Positions 48,101 to 56,005 of a stretch of 64,000 nucleotides of DNA are shown piece after piece. This DNA is from Methanobrevibacter sp. (GTDB lineage Archaea > Methanobacteriota > Methanobacteria > Methanobacteriales > Methanobacteriaceae). Below the pieces are notes generated by a model. The model did no database searches. It had not been told where the DNA came from and was given only the letters and a program-made list of their open reading frames with translations. Numbering within the stretch: position 1 is the first letter of the stretch; every line of letters starts with the position of its first letter. Made by a program: the position numbers and the translations under genes. Where the stretch lies: contig NZ_SUTM01000007.1 of assembly GCF_015062935.1 (NCBI RefSeq), positions 1 to 64,000 on the forward strand. Reading direction: 5' to 3'.

Positions 48101-49957
48101 TACGCCTTCATTAGCCAGATTAATTTCAAAGTCCTCATCAAGTTCAATTTCACGTCTTATTGAAATAGAATTAAGTAATGTCTCATTTATGGTAAATTTA
48201 TCCAATAATACATCAATGGACTCCAAAAATACGTCCATTAATTCTTTTGAATAGAATGATTCGTCATAACTGATATTGATTTTTCCACTTTCATAATTAA
48301 AGACAAGTTTGTAGTCTTTAGTGTCAAATTCATCAATGAAAAATAATATTTCACTTTCAAAGTTTAATTTCTGATTGTTTAAAAGGGGATATTTATTGAA
48401 TTCTTTAAATGAATTTTTAAAATCATTTAAGTATTCTTCAACGCTTAAATCAGTGTCAAAATGATATCCTGCAGCAACACGATTATAAGCAATTAAAATA
48501 TCTTTTGAAAATGAAAATTTGGTTAAATCATATAGGAAAACTGCGAGCAATAGCTTTTCCTTAGGCAGTTTATACTGGTTAGACAAATTTTGTAACTTAT
48601 CCTCATCAATTGCTTTAGAAATCTGTGTAAATTTAACCTTATCACCACTAACATCCGGTGAAATTGATGTTGGATTATCAAATGAATTTATCAGATTATT
48701 ATAATAATTTTCTGCCCTGAAAAATTCCACTTCATCCACATTGTAATCCCGACATTTTTTTGATGAATCTATGCTAACCTCTTTTAATAGATCTTTTAAA
48801 CCTTGACCGATTGATTCGATTTCACTTTTATGGAAACATGCTTTATCATATTCAATGAAAATAGAATGCAAACCATTTTTATCGGAGAAATTTTTATTTA
48901 TTCTGAAGTGAAGCGGGAATTTAATGTCCTTTTGATATGTCAGGAATTTAGAATCATGATTTGTAGAATTTGACACGATGGAAATAGTAGAAATACAATC
49001 AGGATCAATTCCTGCATTTCTCAAATCAGTTGTGTACTCGCTGAACTGCAGTTTCGCATGAGCCAAACCCTCTTTTAAAACGCTTTTAGAGTATGCAAGC
49101 AAATCATCAAATGTTAAATATTCATCATAGGTTAATCTTAATGGAATAGTGTTTACAAACATTCCCAGTGCATCATCTTGTCCAAAGTATCTGCCATGGA
49201 CTGAAGTGTTTAAAACCAGATCTTTGAATAAATTATTGCCACGTTTTAATTTTGCCAAATACAAGAAGGTTAATGCAAGAGATGTTACAAATGGTGAATA
49301 ATTAAAATCTGAAGTCTGATCTAAAAGAACTTCAAAATACCCAAGTTCCGAATTATCAAATGAATACCAGTCTCCGGAATAATCCTTTAAAGTATTTAAC
49401 CAGTATTTTTTATCACTTTTTGCTTCATCAGATTTTAAATATTTTAATTCTTCATCAACATAAGTTTCATAGGAATAATCAATTGGGACATATTCACTAT
49501 TGTTTTTAATAGATTCGATGCACTTATCCATTTCATGAGGAATAATTGAAAATAAAGAAGTCCCATCAAGCAAAATATGCTGGACAACACCTATCAAAAC
49601 AGCGGAAGATTCTGTTTTTAAAACTGCCCATTTATATAACGGAGAGTCAAATACATCATCAAAAGGTTTATCAAGATAATCTTTTATAAAATCATTTAGG
49701 TTTTCATTTGAAACATCAAATGAATCAATATTTACATCAATATCTATATAATACTGCTTGAAATTACCTGTATCATCATTTTTAATTTGTAAATTCAAAT
49801 ATTGGGCAGATATTATTTTAATTGCTTTTTTAACATACTCCAAATCCTCCAAATCATAATCTTTTCTAAATTTAAGATAAAATGAATCATTATTAGGATT
49901 ATTTATCTCTGAAAATAAAAGCATTTTCTGAGCTGAGGATAATTTAAAGAAATTCAT
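42140..49957 (-). CDS. nonribosomal peptide synthetase C-A-T-C-A-T-R
   Basis: This 2,605-aa enzyme has, in order: a condensation domain (QHILLDG near residue 127; the catalytic second His and the Asp are kept); adenylation 1 (YTSGSTGKPKG near 758); carrier 1 (GLTSL near 1142); condensation 2 (HHIIVDG near 1314); adenylation 2 (YTSGSTGLPKG near 1768); carrier 2 (GGTSL near 2162); and a reductase (LLTGATGFLG near 2248, Y-x3-K in YLNSK). The reductase should release a dipeptide aldehyde, which may cyclise; the first C domain could add an acyl cap. In adenylation 1 the usual Asp of the FD motif is Ile (SFIVF, near 807); adenylation 2 keeps FD. Export, carrier activation and control genes surround it. 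Confidence 0.95.
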   Translation of the reverse strand: MNFFKLSSAQKMLLFSEINNPNNDSFYLKFRKDYDLEDLEYVKKAIKIISAQYLNLQIKNDDTGNFKQYYIDIDVNIDSFDVSNENLNDFIKDYLDKPFDDVFDSPLYKWAVLKTESSAVLIGVVQHILLDGTSLFSIIPHEMDKCIESIKNNSEYVPIDYSYETYVDEELKYLKSDEAKSDKKYWLNTLKDYSGDWYSFDNSELGYFEVLLDQTSDFNYSPFVTSLALTFLYLAKLKRGNNLFKDLVLNTSVHGRYFGQDDALGMFVNTIPLRLTYDEYLTFDDLLAYSKSVLKEGLAHAKLQFSEYTTDLRNAGIDPDCISTISIVSNSTNHDSKFLTYQKDIKFPLHFRINKNFSDKNGLHSIFIEYDKACFHKSEIESIGQGLKDLLKEVSIDSSKKCRDYNVDEVEFFRAENYYNNLINSFDNPTSISPDVSGDKVKFTQISKAIDEDKLQNLSNQYKLPKEKLLLAVFLYDLTKFSFSKDILIAYNRVAAGYHFDTDLSVEEYLNDFKNSFKEFNKYPLLNNQKLNFESEILFFIDEFDTKDYKLVFNYESGKINISYDESFYSKELMDVFLESIDVLLDKFTINETLLNSISIRREIELDEDFEINLANEGVINNIFEKISLENPDKTILYTEDGELTYDELNRKANKIANSLIKNGVEVEDKVMFMMRRNSDLIAAVLGIVKAGAAFIPIDPNYPKNRIDQILEDSDSKFVITSEDIEYDGENRFDVGKLLEESDDSNPNVELTPDNLCFLIYTSGSTGKPKGVMITHRGISNYIANVDENVPIYELNRKCDKFISISTVSFIVFLREIFGTILNGLPVVFANDEEAIDPLQLVELFKKTDADGFGSTPTRLLEYLQLEEIQNVVGGCKVIIVGGEGFPPVLYDRLSKYTKADIYNSYGPTEVTIASHYKLIDSSEVTAGWKMLNVVDKIMDIDGNQLPAYVSGEIYVGGAGIARGYLNNPEQTEKVFMELNNIPYYNTGDLGKKDSKGELYVAGRNDTQIKLRGLRIELSEIESVIANYEGIALSKVVVKKLNSIEHLCAYFTATSQINLDDLKQHLIDSLPKYMVPSYLIQLDAFPKTPNGKTDFKNLPDPEINLDDFIKPRNDIEKELFDIVSDILGMDEFGVNTDLFSIGLTSLTVIQLTSAIYSKLNAQLNVTEILKYKTIEKIASEIKIEDDESQDIKELYPLTPNQLGVYFDCIKNLDNTAYNLPKKMEFSEGIDVGKLKSSIIKAIENHPYLKTRIIMDNGEVYQQRRDDLKIDDMIEVVDEADVDEFVKPFKLDEGPLFRFKIVGNSMLLADFHHIIVDGTSLNILFDEISKIYDGKDYEIEELDGFEYCLNEIKTRQSGLYEEAKLFFNNRVKEFDDVTLIPQDINGDESQGKVAMNDIFLEKTSIDEFCSKANISQNNLFLAATSFVINKFVYNRDTLIATITNGRFNPNQQKTLAMMVKTLPLALKLNSDSTLKEYFEYINGEWLNVLTYSAYPLTEISNEFDIAPEILYAYHGKIIEDIEIGGMKVERQSIDYEGLKFKVNINVVEVDGQYRIFCEYNDQLYSETLISTFLESIKIVLNKFQTFDESTLMKDISIIENDDWGVDDLAYDDVPEDRLNKIFENQVEMHPDRVILYATDGEFTYDELNKKANRIAHSLIKRGVGPEDRIMFILNRDSNVVASIFGILKSGAAFIPVDSEYPSERIEHVLTDSESKFIIVDDVIEKKGIDLSGYEDNLLDVNELLKEKDTANPDPDVHANNMAYLIYTSGSTGLPKGVILEHGNIANFVYPDPRNVCTYELVHNLEKEDYKVLSTTTVAFDVFQQEIMGSLLNGVPMVFANDTEYKDPIEMMDLIHRTGANVYIATPSRLLQYLEIEAMQETMYGFKVYIHAGEPFSKRLYELLSQNSNGKFFNMYGPTETTVYCNGVQLESSDIHIGKELFNVHEMVMDFDSNPLPPNVIGELYIAGKGVSREYLNRPEKNAEAYEVINGIRFYRSGDFVKVTEEGDYYVFGRMDNQIKLRGLRIEIGEIEVGLSKFPGIKSVAVVVRKIKGNDHLCAYFTVHDEYREENRGENEYSINIDDLKASLAEKLVYYMVPTVYMELDEMPQTANGKTDLRNLPEPVLITEYVAPENDIEAFFTNLFGEILGLDEVSATDNFFEIGGTSLLVTKITMEALNRNYNLNYGDVFSNPTPRALAELVLSDQSEEKKAELSYDYSDIDSLLKKNTLENLLDGEIQDSLGNILLTGATGFLGIHVLHEILENETGDVYCFIRSNKVLSGEERLKSLLFYYFSNEYEELFNERLHIIEGDITNFEDFEKLINVNIDTIVNCAANVKHFSSGTDIEDINLGGVVNGLKFAKMKNAKYVQVSTYSIAGESINNYPPVDVPFTEQDLFIGQAVDNQYLNSKFLAERAVLEAAVENDLDVKIMRVGNLMARSSDSEFQINFESNGFINRLKAFVTIGKMSYSMIMGNVEFSPIDMTAKAIISLSKTPKDCTVFHPYDYHSISFGDIIEIIKPLGLNIEYVEEDEYQKALDDALADKSKQEGVSGLITSIGSGKVKKIWLPVSNDYTVQALYRLGIKWPYVSEEYVYNFVKYLDDLDFFSI

Positions 49958-50040
49958 ATTTATTCACCTAAAAAAATTTAACTATACTAAAATTATGTAA
50001 AACAAAATATTTAAAATTTAATCTGAACAAATAAATTACT

Positions 50041-50340
50041 ATGAATATTAATAAAGATTACAATGGACAAGAATTAACAATTTCTGTTGAAGGGCGTATA
50101 GATACAATTACTTCACAAGACCTTGACAATGAAATTAAAAATGAAATGGGAAAATTTGATTCATTAATTATGGATTTTACCAATATGGAATACATTTCAA
50201 GTGCAGGTCTCAGAGTTCTGATTGCAACTCAAAAGAAATTAAAACCAGACAATATTCCGTTCATCATTAAAAATGTTAATGAATCTGTGGGAGAAATATT
50301 CAGAATGTCTGGGTTTGATAAAATTTTGAATATAGAGTGA
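50041..50340 (+). CDS. STAS-domain anti-sigma factor antagonist
   Basis: A complete 99-aa STAS domain: strand-helix start LTISVEGRIDTITSQDL, then MDFTNMEYISSAGLRVL with Ser54 at the usual phosphorylation position, and MSGFDKIL at the end. It is transcribed away from the NRPS gene, with which it shares an 83-bp intergenic region. Archaea lack sigma factors, so it must control something else; the kinase-like domain on the MATE exporter is the nearest candidate partner. Confidence 0.88.
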   Translation: MNINKDYNGQELTISVEGRIDTITSQDLDNEIKNEMGKFDSLIMDFTNMEYISSAGLRVLIATQKKLKPDNIPFIIKNVNESVGEIFRMSGFDKILNIE

Positions 50341-50374
50341 ATTCAGCCAATTAGATAGAAATGATATGCATCAT

Positions 50375-50875
50375 TTAACTATTTGAATTCAAATAATTAT
50401 CAAATTTCAAGTACACATTCTCTTCAAATTTTCCAAATCTCTCTTTAACTTTTAATTTTCTGAATAATAATTCTCTTATCCAATCGATTAAAGCACAAAC
50501 AACAAATATTCCTATTCCAAGAACAATTACACTTATAAACAATGAAATTGGATCAAATTGAGCTATAAATTCAAATTTGCCATCAAAGAAGAAATATGCA
50601 AGAGCCATGTTATCGTGAATAAGATAAACTCCAAAACAAACTGGAGTAAAGAATTTGACAAGAGATATGATAAATGATTTAGTAATATTCATCTTTTTAA
50701 AGAAACAGAATAATGCAATTCCTCCAATGAAATATAATGGAGATAAATAACAATCAAATGAATATAACACAAATCCAGGTTCTATCAAACCTAATACTTC
50801 AAGCACATACCTCAATACCCAAGATATTAAAAAGCATATGATGTAAATCAAAAGCCATTTGTAATTTTTTAACAT
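50375..50875 (-). pseudogene. acyltransferase 3 family, C-terminal fragment
   Basis: The frame has five or so membrane segments with the family's GVYLIHDNMALAYFFFDG motif and ends in a basic tail. Acyltransferase-3 proteins are usually over 300 residues; only the last 166 are here. The ATG at 50875 lies three bases from the IS end and is internal to the family's sequence. The N-terminal part is not found in the expected place on the other side of the IS, so DNA was lost or inverted after insertion. Confidence 0.75.
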
Positions 50876-50877
50876 TT

Positions 50878-52260
50878 TGAGTCTGTAAAATTTTATAGGC
50901 TTATTTGATTTTTAGGTGTTTTTCTGTCCAATTTATCATTTGATAGTCTAAAAATGTTAGAATTCCGTTTTTGGTCTTGTATAATTTCTTTATTTTTTCT
51001 GGATTGGTTTGTCTGTAGTAGTTTTCGACTTTGTTCGATGTTTTTTCTATATTTTCATCATCAAGATGTTCTACGTATCTGTGGAAGTGATTTATGATGT
51101 GTTTTCTTATGAAATCTTTTAAAACAACTGATATGGCTGTATAATTTTGTAAATATTGTTTAAATTGTTCTATTGCTTCTTGTTTTGAGTTTTGTCTGAA
51201 ACAATTTTTTAATTCTTGTGCATTTTCGTAAATATGGTCTCTTTTCTTTCCATTAATCTTATTTTTTCTGCAATGGACTTTTAATTTATGATTTATTGTT
51301 TGGAACAAATGAAATGTGCATAATTGATGTTTTACCTTAATTTCGTTTGCTACATTACGATACATGGGGAATAAATCAGTTGTTAAGCAAATAAATGGTT
51401 TATTTTCGGTTGAATCTAAAATAAATTTTTTTTGTATTTTTCGGTATTCTGCGACGTACAATTCTTTCTGAGACTGGAATATTGAATATTGCATCAAATA
51501 ACGTCAATCTGTAATGTCTAACTCCATTAAGTCTTAAAAATTGCTCATCATATAAATAATAGCCAGAATATTCAAATTTTTCATTGTTAATAGTTTCTTC
51601 GTGATTTCTGTTGGCCCAGTTCTTGATTGTTTGATGAGATATTCTGATTCCAAGGAATATTTCGAAGTATTGGCTTATTTTACGAAGGGATTGATATCCT
51701 ATTTTCATTATTCCTGGAATTTTATCCATTATTTCTTGTAAAAATTGTTTATTGTCTCCAATTAATGGATTGTTGGATATTCCAAATTTTTTCCACATTT
51801 TTTGCATTGATATTGCTGTTCTTTGAATTATGTTGTGTTACCATTGATATTTTGTTTCTTTTTTGTTATTGTGCCTTTTTTGATGATTTTATGGCTTCCA
51901 CAAACTGGACAAATTAGATTATCATATTTAAAAGTATTATTTTCATCTAAAAATAGTTTCTGATTTGTATTTTCAATTTTTGAGCTTTTATTTAATCTTT
52001 CTGAAATGATTTTTTCTTGATCAATTTTTTCATCAGAAAAATCAAAAAGTTTAAGTTGTATGAAGTCTATATTACTATTGAGGACATTTAAAATTTGTTT
52101 GGTCATAAATTATTATTTGTCCTCACTTATTTAAGTAATTTACTATTTTTAAATCATTTATATTAAAATTAAAGAAAAATTAGAATGAATTTTCATCGAA
52201 GTGAAATTTCAACTGTAAAAAATTTAAAATAAAATAAGCCTATAAAATTTTACAGACTCA
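50878..52260 (-). mobile_element. degraded insertion sequence, ISM1-like, 1,383 bp
   Basis: TGAGTCTGTAAAATTTTATA at 50878 onward is matched by its exact inverse ending at 52260; the inverted repeats run 29 bp each. The transposase inside is broken. I see no target duplication. The long perfect ends resemble ISM1 of Methanobrevibacter smithii, but this is from memory and the element may be a different family. Confidence 0.8.
50901..52106 (-). pseudogene. transposase with two frameshifts
   Basis: Three overlapping or adjacent frames make one transposase: 51828-52106 with a zinc-ribbon (CPVCGSHKIIKKG), 51400-51807 (KISQYFEIFLGIRISHQTIKNW, a helix-turn-helix), and 50901-51497 with the core (CLTTDLFPMYRNVANE, then KHQLCTFHLFQTIN). 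Frame changes lie near 51830 and 51470. The second could in principle be programmed, but the first removes part of the zinc site. It is probably inactive. Confidence 0.8.
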
Positions 52261-52304
52261 AAAAATGGAACAAATTACATGAATATAATTGACTTTATAA
52301 AAGG

Positions 52305-52550
52305 GTATCTTTGTATCATTAGTTGGTTCAAGTTGTGTCAGTGATTATAGTACATGTTCAGGATTTGTATTTCCACCATCTCCAGTTTCTCCCATTATAG
52401 GCGAAAATTTTTAATTATCATGATTTCTAAAAAAAGTAGTGTAGAGAGAGTAAAGTTATACAACTATCATATGAGTTTTCATATAACTCTCTCCAAATTA
52501 TAATTAATTTATAATTTCATTTTTAAATTATATATAAATAGCTATTTTTC
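52305..52550. repeat. dispersed hairpin repeat, copy 3
   Basis: The left part (52309-52400) matches the coding-like part of copy 1. The core at 52443-52494 pairs GAGAGA with TCTCTC and GTTATA with TATAAC; the inner stem differs from copies 1 and 2 on both strands while pairing is kept. The right arm ends TATATAAATAGCTATTTTT. It lies directly beside the degraded IS. Confidence 0.7.
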
Positions 52551-52588
52551 ACTATTAAAAATTCAATGTCTTACAAAATCATTCGATA

Positions 52589-53041
52589 TTATATGGCATC
52601 AGCTAAAGGTTTCAAATTATTATTCTCATTAAATTTCATTAATTCATCATGGCATAACTGCCAATCAGCCTCACTTCCATCTTCAATATGAGTATAAATA
52701 ACGTATTTAACCCCGTCCACTTTAACAACTTCTAAACATCCATAATCTAAACTAACATTTCCTCCAGACGCAAAGGTCAAGGTCGCATTTAATGTTCCAT
52801 GACTCATGTATGTAGTGTTAAAAGTATTATTGTCACCAGGAACTATCTTATACTCAGTGCTGTTTTGAAAATAACTTTCTTGAACAGCTTCATCATCATA
52901 ATCCCATGTGCACAAATACATTCCATTTTCTTCATTAACAGAATAATACTCGGTTACTTCATTAAAACCATCATTAATTTTAAAATCCGCTGCACTAACA
53001 GCACCCATTATTAGAAAACCAAATAATAAGATGCATATCAT
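52589..53041 (-). CDS. secreted hypothetical protein, 150 aa
   Basis: The protein starts MICILLFGFLIMGAVSAADF, a signal peptide with a likely cut after VSA. The mature part is beta-rich and acidic with no known domain. An ATG 11 bases upstream (53052) would give the usual positive start MLKK but is out of frame by one base in a run of seven A. Either the run has lost a base or the short start is used. Confidence 0.65.
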   Translation of the reverse strand: MICILLFGFLIMGAVSAADFKINDGFNEVTEYYSVNEENGMYLCTWDYDDEAVQESYFQNSTEYKIVPGDNNTFNTTYMSHGTLNATLTFASGGNVSLDYGCLEVVKVDGVKYVIYTHIEDGSEADWQLCHDELMKFNENNNLKPLADAI

Positions 53042-53269
53042 TTTTTTAACATTTTACCACCATATAATATTATATTTAACTTAGTATAAATTATTTGATT
53101 AAATTAAATACACCAAATTTTCATCAAATTTTTCCTAAAGAAACAGGAGCATAATATTAAATTTCAAAAAAATAGAAAAATTTTATATCTATGAAATAAT
53201 ATACAAATAAATAGGATTCTAAATTTATAATATTTTTTATAAGTGAATTCTAAAATTAATGCAATTTAT

Positions 53270-53341
53270 AGTCCTATGGTGTAATGGCAATCATACGAGT
53301 CTCTGGAACTTGTGACTCCGGTTCGACTCCGGATAGGACTA
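53270..53341 (+). tRNA. tRNA-Gln (CTG)
   Basis: A full cloverleaf: acceptor AGTCCTA/TAGGACT, anticodon stem CGAGT/ACTTG with loop CTCTGGA (anticodon CTG at 53303-53305), T arm TCCGG-TTCGACT-CCGGA, discriminator A. CCA is not encoded. A TATA-like TTTATAATAT lies about 40 bases upstream. Confidence 0.88.
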
Positions 53342-53462
53342 TTTCCTAATTTTTTGGTAATAATTATTTTCATCAATGGTTTTCAAACAATGAAAAACAA
53401 AATAGTTAAATATACCAAATGATATAACATTAATTTGAATTTTTGTAAAAAATTTTTCACTC

Positions 53463-53536
53463 GGGCCCGTAGCTCAGTCTGGCAGAGCACTTGGCTCTTA
53501 ACCTTGTTGTCGCGGGTTCAATCCCCGTCGGGCCCG
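53463..53536 (+). tRNA. tRNA-Lys (CTT), mismatched anticodon stem
   Basis: Acceptor GGGCCCG/CGGGCCC, D arm GTAGCTCAGTCTGGCAGAGC, loop CTCTTAA with anticodon CTT at 53497-53499, T arm GCGGG-TTCAATC-CCCGT, discriminator G and a T-run after it. The anticodon stem CTTGG/CCTTG has two T-T mismatches in the middle (53491 with 53505 and 53492 with 53504), where CCAAG would pair fully. It may be a variant or a decaying gene. Confidence 0.8.
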
Positions 53537-53696
53537 TTTTTTTGTTTTTAAAAAAATTGATTAAATTACTTAAGTACACTATTTCTTTGAGATATCAAAA
53601 TATACTTAATTTATTATTCAATTTTCTTTTTTTAAAGCTCTTAAAAATTACTAAATTATAAATAATATCCATTATAGAAACTAATTTAGTGAAAAA

Positions 53697-55088
53697 ATGA
53701 ATATAAAACTAGACAACAAAATGCAACTATTAGTCCTGTTTATTATATCCACAAGCCTATTAACCGTGGCCCAATCGATTATTACAACAGGTGTCGTTTA
53801 TTTGATGAGTGACTTTTCTGTCTCATCAACACAAGCACAATGGTCATATTCAGTATTTCTACTCGTAGTAGGCGTGATGATTCCATTAAGCGCCTATATA
53901 TCACGAAGATTCACTGCAAGGAAAATATTCTTCTTTTCATTGAGTGTATTCCTCATTGGATCAATAATTTGTTATTTTTCAAATTCCATGATTGTTTTGA
54001 TTATTGGCAGAATTCTTCAGGCAATTGGAAACGGAGTTATAATGCCCTATGTTCAGATTTTGCTTCTTAGAACTACGCCTGAAGAAAAATGGCAGACTTA
54101 TATGGGATTATATGGTTTGGTAATTGCAATAGCTCCAGTCATAGGTTCCTTTTTAGGAGGATTTGTCATAACTGTCTATGGCTGGAGAGCGCTTTTCTCA
54201 TTTTTCACAATAGCCACAATAATTCTTTTGGGTTTAGGAGCAATATTTGTAAAGGACAATGCTCCAACAGAAGATTATCCTCTTGATTATCTCTCTGTTG
54301 CATTATCAATAATTGGATGTGCAGGCATAATGCTTGGTTTTACAAATGTTGCAGATTTTGGATTTACACATTATCTTGTAATTTTGCCGATAATCATAGG
54401 AATTGTAACTTTAATACTATTTGTAAATCGTCAATCAAAATTGGAAAAACCATTGATTAACTTATCCATACTTAAAAACAAGTATTTCTCAGTAGGCACA
54501 ATATTCATTTGCATTCTCTTTGCATGCTTAAATGGATGCACTGCGATTCTCCCGATATTCATGCAGGGAGTAGGTAATCATTCCGCAATCTTTTCAGCTT
54601 CAGTGCTTTTGCCTGGAGGATTATTGATAATTGCATTTAATATTATAGGTCCATTGCTTACAAATAGAATTGGAATCAAAAAGGTCATGATTATGGGATG
54701 TGTCATTTCAATAATAGGATTTGCAACCATGATGATGTATACTCAGAATTCATCATTTGAATTTATGGCCATAACCCAGTCCATTCGTTTTATCGGCGCA
54801 GGTTTGGCGCTGATGCCTGCAACAACATGGACCTTGACAATGGTATCAGATAAGGTCGAGGACGGAACTGCAGTCAACAATACATTAAGGCAAATCTTTG
54901 CAGCAATAGGCTCATCAATGGCAGTTGTTGTAATGGCCATTTTGGCGGGAGGTGCCATAGGCCATAACTCCGCTTCAGTTACAGGATTCAATCAGACCTC
55001 ACTGATTCTGCTTATTTTACATGTCATCATGCTTATTTTGACTGTCCTATTTATTGATGATAAGGAAAAAATTGAAAACTCAAGTTAA
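53697..55088 (+). CDS. MFS multidrug exporter, DHA2 (14-TM) type
   Basis: The 463-aa protein has about 14 membrane segments and DHA2-family motifs: SSTQAQWSYSVFLL near the start, GRILQAIGNGVIMPYVQILLLR-type motif A/B in segment 4, and APVIGSFLGGFV (motif C). The family exports drugs and lipophilic compounds by proton antiport. It may be a second exporter for the peptide locus, or general resistance. It reads rightward, alone, downstream of two tRNA genes. Confidence 0.88.
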   Translation: MNIKLDNKMQLLVLFIISTSLLTVAQSIITTGVVYLMSDFSVSSTQAQWSYSVFLLVVGVMIPLSAYISRRFTARKIFFFSLSVFLIGSIICYFSNSMIVLIIGRILQAIGNGVIMPYVQILLLRTTPEEKWQTYMGLYGLVIAIAPVIGSFLGGFVITVYGWRALFSFFTIATIILLGLGAIFVKDNAPTEDYPLDYLSVALSIIGCAGIMLGFTNVADFGFTHYLVILPIIIGIVTLILFVNRQSKLEKPLINLSILKNKYFSVGTIFICILFACLNGCTAILPIFMQGVGNHSAIFSASVLLPGGLLIIAFNIIGPLLTNRIGIKKVMIMGCVISIIGFATMMMYTQNSSFEFMAITQSIRFIGAGLALMPATTWTLTMVSDKVEDGTAVNNTLRQIFAAIGSSMAVVVMAILAGGAIGHNSASVTGFNQTSLILLILHVIMLILTVLFIDDKEKIENSS

Positions 55089-55204
55089 AACACTTTAACT
55101 CCTGATATTAATAACTAAACGTATGTAAACTGAAAATACCATCAGACATTAAATAATTTAAACAGAATAAGTATATATCTGATTAATTTACAAATATTCA
55201 ATAC

Positions 55205-55423
55205 ATGAATATTAAAAGCATAATTGGAAAAAACGTAATTGATAAAAGAGCTGAAAAAATAGGAAAAATAGAAGATATGGATTTGAATACAAAAACAGGA
55301 CAAATCAATAGCGTTTTAATTGATTTGAAAACAAATATCCGCAGTCAGGGAAAAATCATTGTGGAATTTGAACATGTTACCACAATAGGAGAATATGTTT
55401 TCATAGACATAGCCGTTGAATAG
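55205..55423 (+). CDS. PRC-barrel protein, 72 aa
   Basis: A single PRC-barrel: IIGKNVIDKRAEKIGKIEDMDLNTKTG, then INSVLIDLK and EYVFIDIAVE. Such small archaeal proteins are widespread and may bind RNA or tubulin-like partners. It stands alone after the exporter with its own TATA-like TATATCTGAT region; its function is not known. Confidence 0.8.
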   Translation: MNIKSIIGKNVIDKRAEKIGKIEDMDLNTKTGQINSVLIDLKTNIRSQGKIIVEFEHVTTIGEYVFIDIAVE

Positions 55424-55428
55424 GAATG

Positions 55429-55800
55429 TTATCTGGTTACTGAAACATTCCCTTCATAAGTGCATGGCTGGTATTTGCCATTTCCTGCAAATGTGAAATT
55501 ACTGTAACATCTTACATCACCCGAACCATACTCAGCATTGGATACCTTAAATTCACCATTTTCATTAGTAGTTACATTAATAATCTTATGATCCGGTGTT
55601 TGAATGGAAATTGTTTGATTTGGAACACCATAACTGTAAGCATCCATCAGCATGCCCGCAAATGAACCGTTTTCAGCCACTTCAGTTTGATTTAGAATCA
55701 TGAATGTTGAAACATTATTGTTGAACTGGAACCAGAACACACCCATGCAAATCACAAGCGCAACAAGTAAAATTATCAGATAATAACTTTTCCTCTCCAT
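55429..55800 (-). CDS. membrane-anchored hypothetical protein, 123 aa
   Basis: An N-terminal membrane segment (YYLIILLVALVICMGVFWFQ) is followed by an extracellular Ig-like or carboxypeptidase-regulatory-like domain: SFAGMLMDAYSYGVPNQTISI, then TTNENGEFKVSNA. It is a small single-domain surface protein like pieces of adhesins. GGTGAT precedes the ATG. Confidence 0.65.
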   Translation of the reverse strand: MERKSYYLIILLVALVICMGVFWFQFNNNVSTFMILNQTEVAENGSFAGMLMDAYSYGVPNQTISIQTPDHKIINVTTNENGEFKVSNAEYGSGDVRCYSNFTFAGNGKYQPCTYEGNVSVTR

Positions 55801-55832
55801 TTTATCACCTTTGATACTATATTGGATGAAAA

Positions 55833-55943
55833 CTAAAATAAAGTTAACTTTTTGCCAGATTGCATCAGGACATTGTCTACATCAATCTGCTTTTCAGCAG
55901 AAAAAAATGGCTCAACATTAATTTTAAGATGAATTACTAGCAG
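55833..55943 (-). pseudogene. scrap of a COG1325-type gene
   Basis: Read leftward the frame gives VIHLKINVEPFFSAEKQIDV, then DNVLMQSGKK and a TAG. This matches the C-terminal part of the COG1325 protein at 56736 (SVHLKVKIAAFPAKKQIAVDKVRQ). The rest of the gene is missing. It is the remnant of a duplicated copy, now separated from the intact gene by the phosphopantetheinyl transferase gene. Confidence 0.7.
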
Positions 55944-56005
55944 TTAAATAAATTTATATTTAATTACTTACAGACAATTATTAAGTACAGATTTAGTGAT
56001 TGAAC

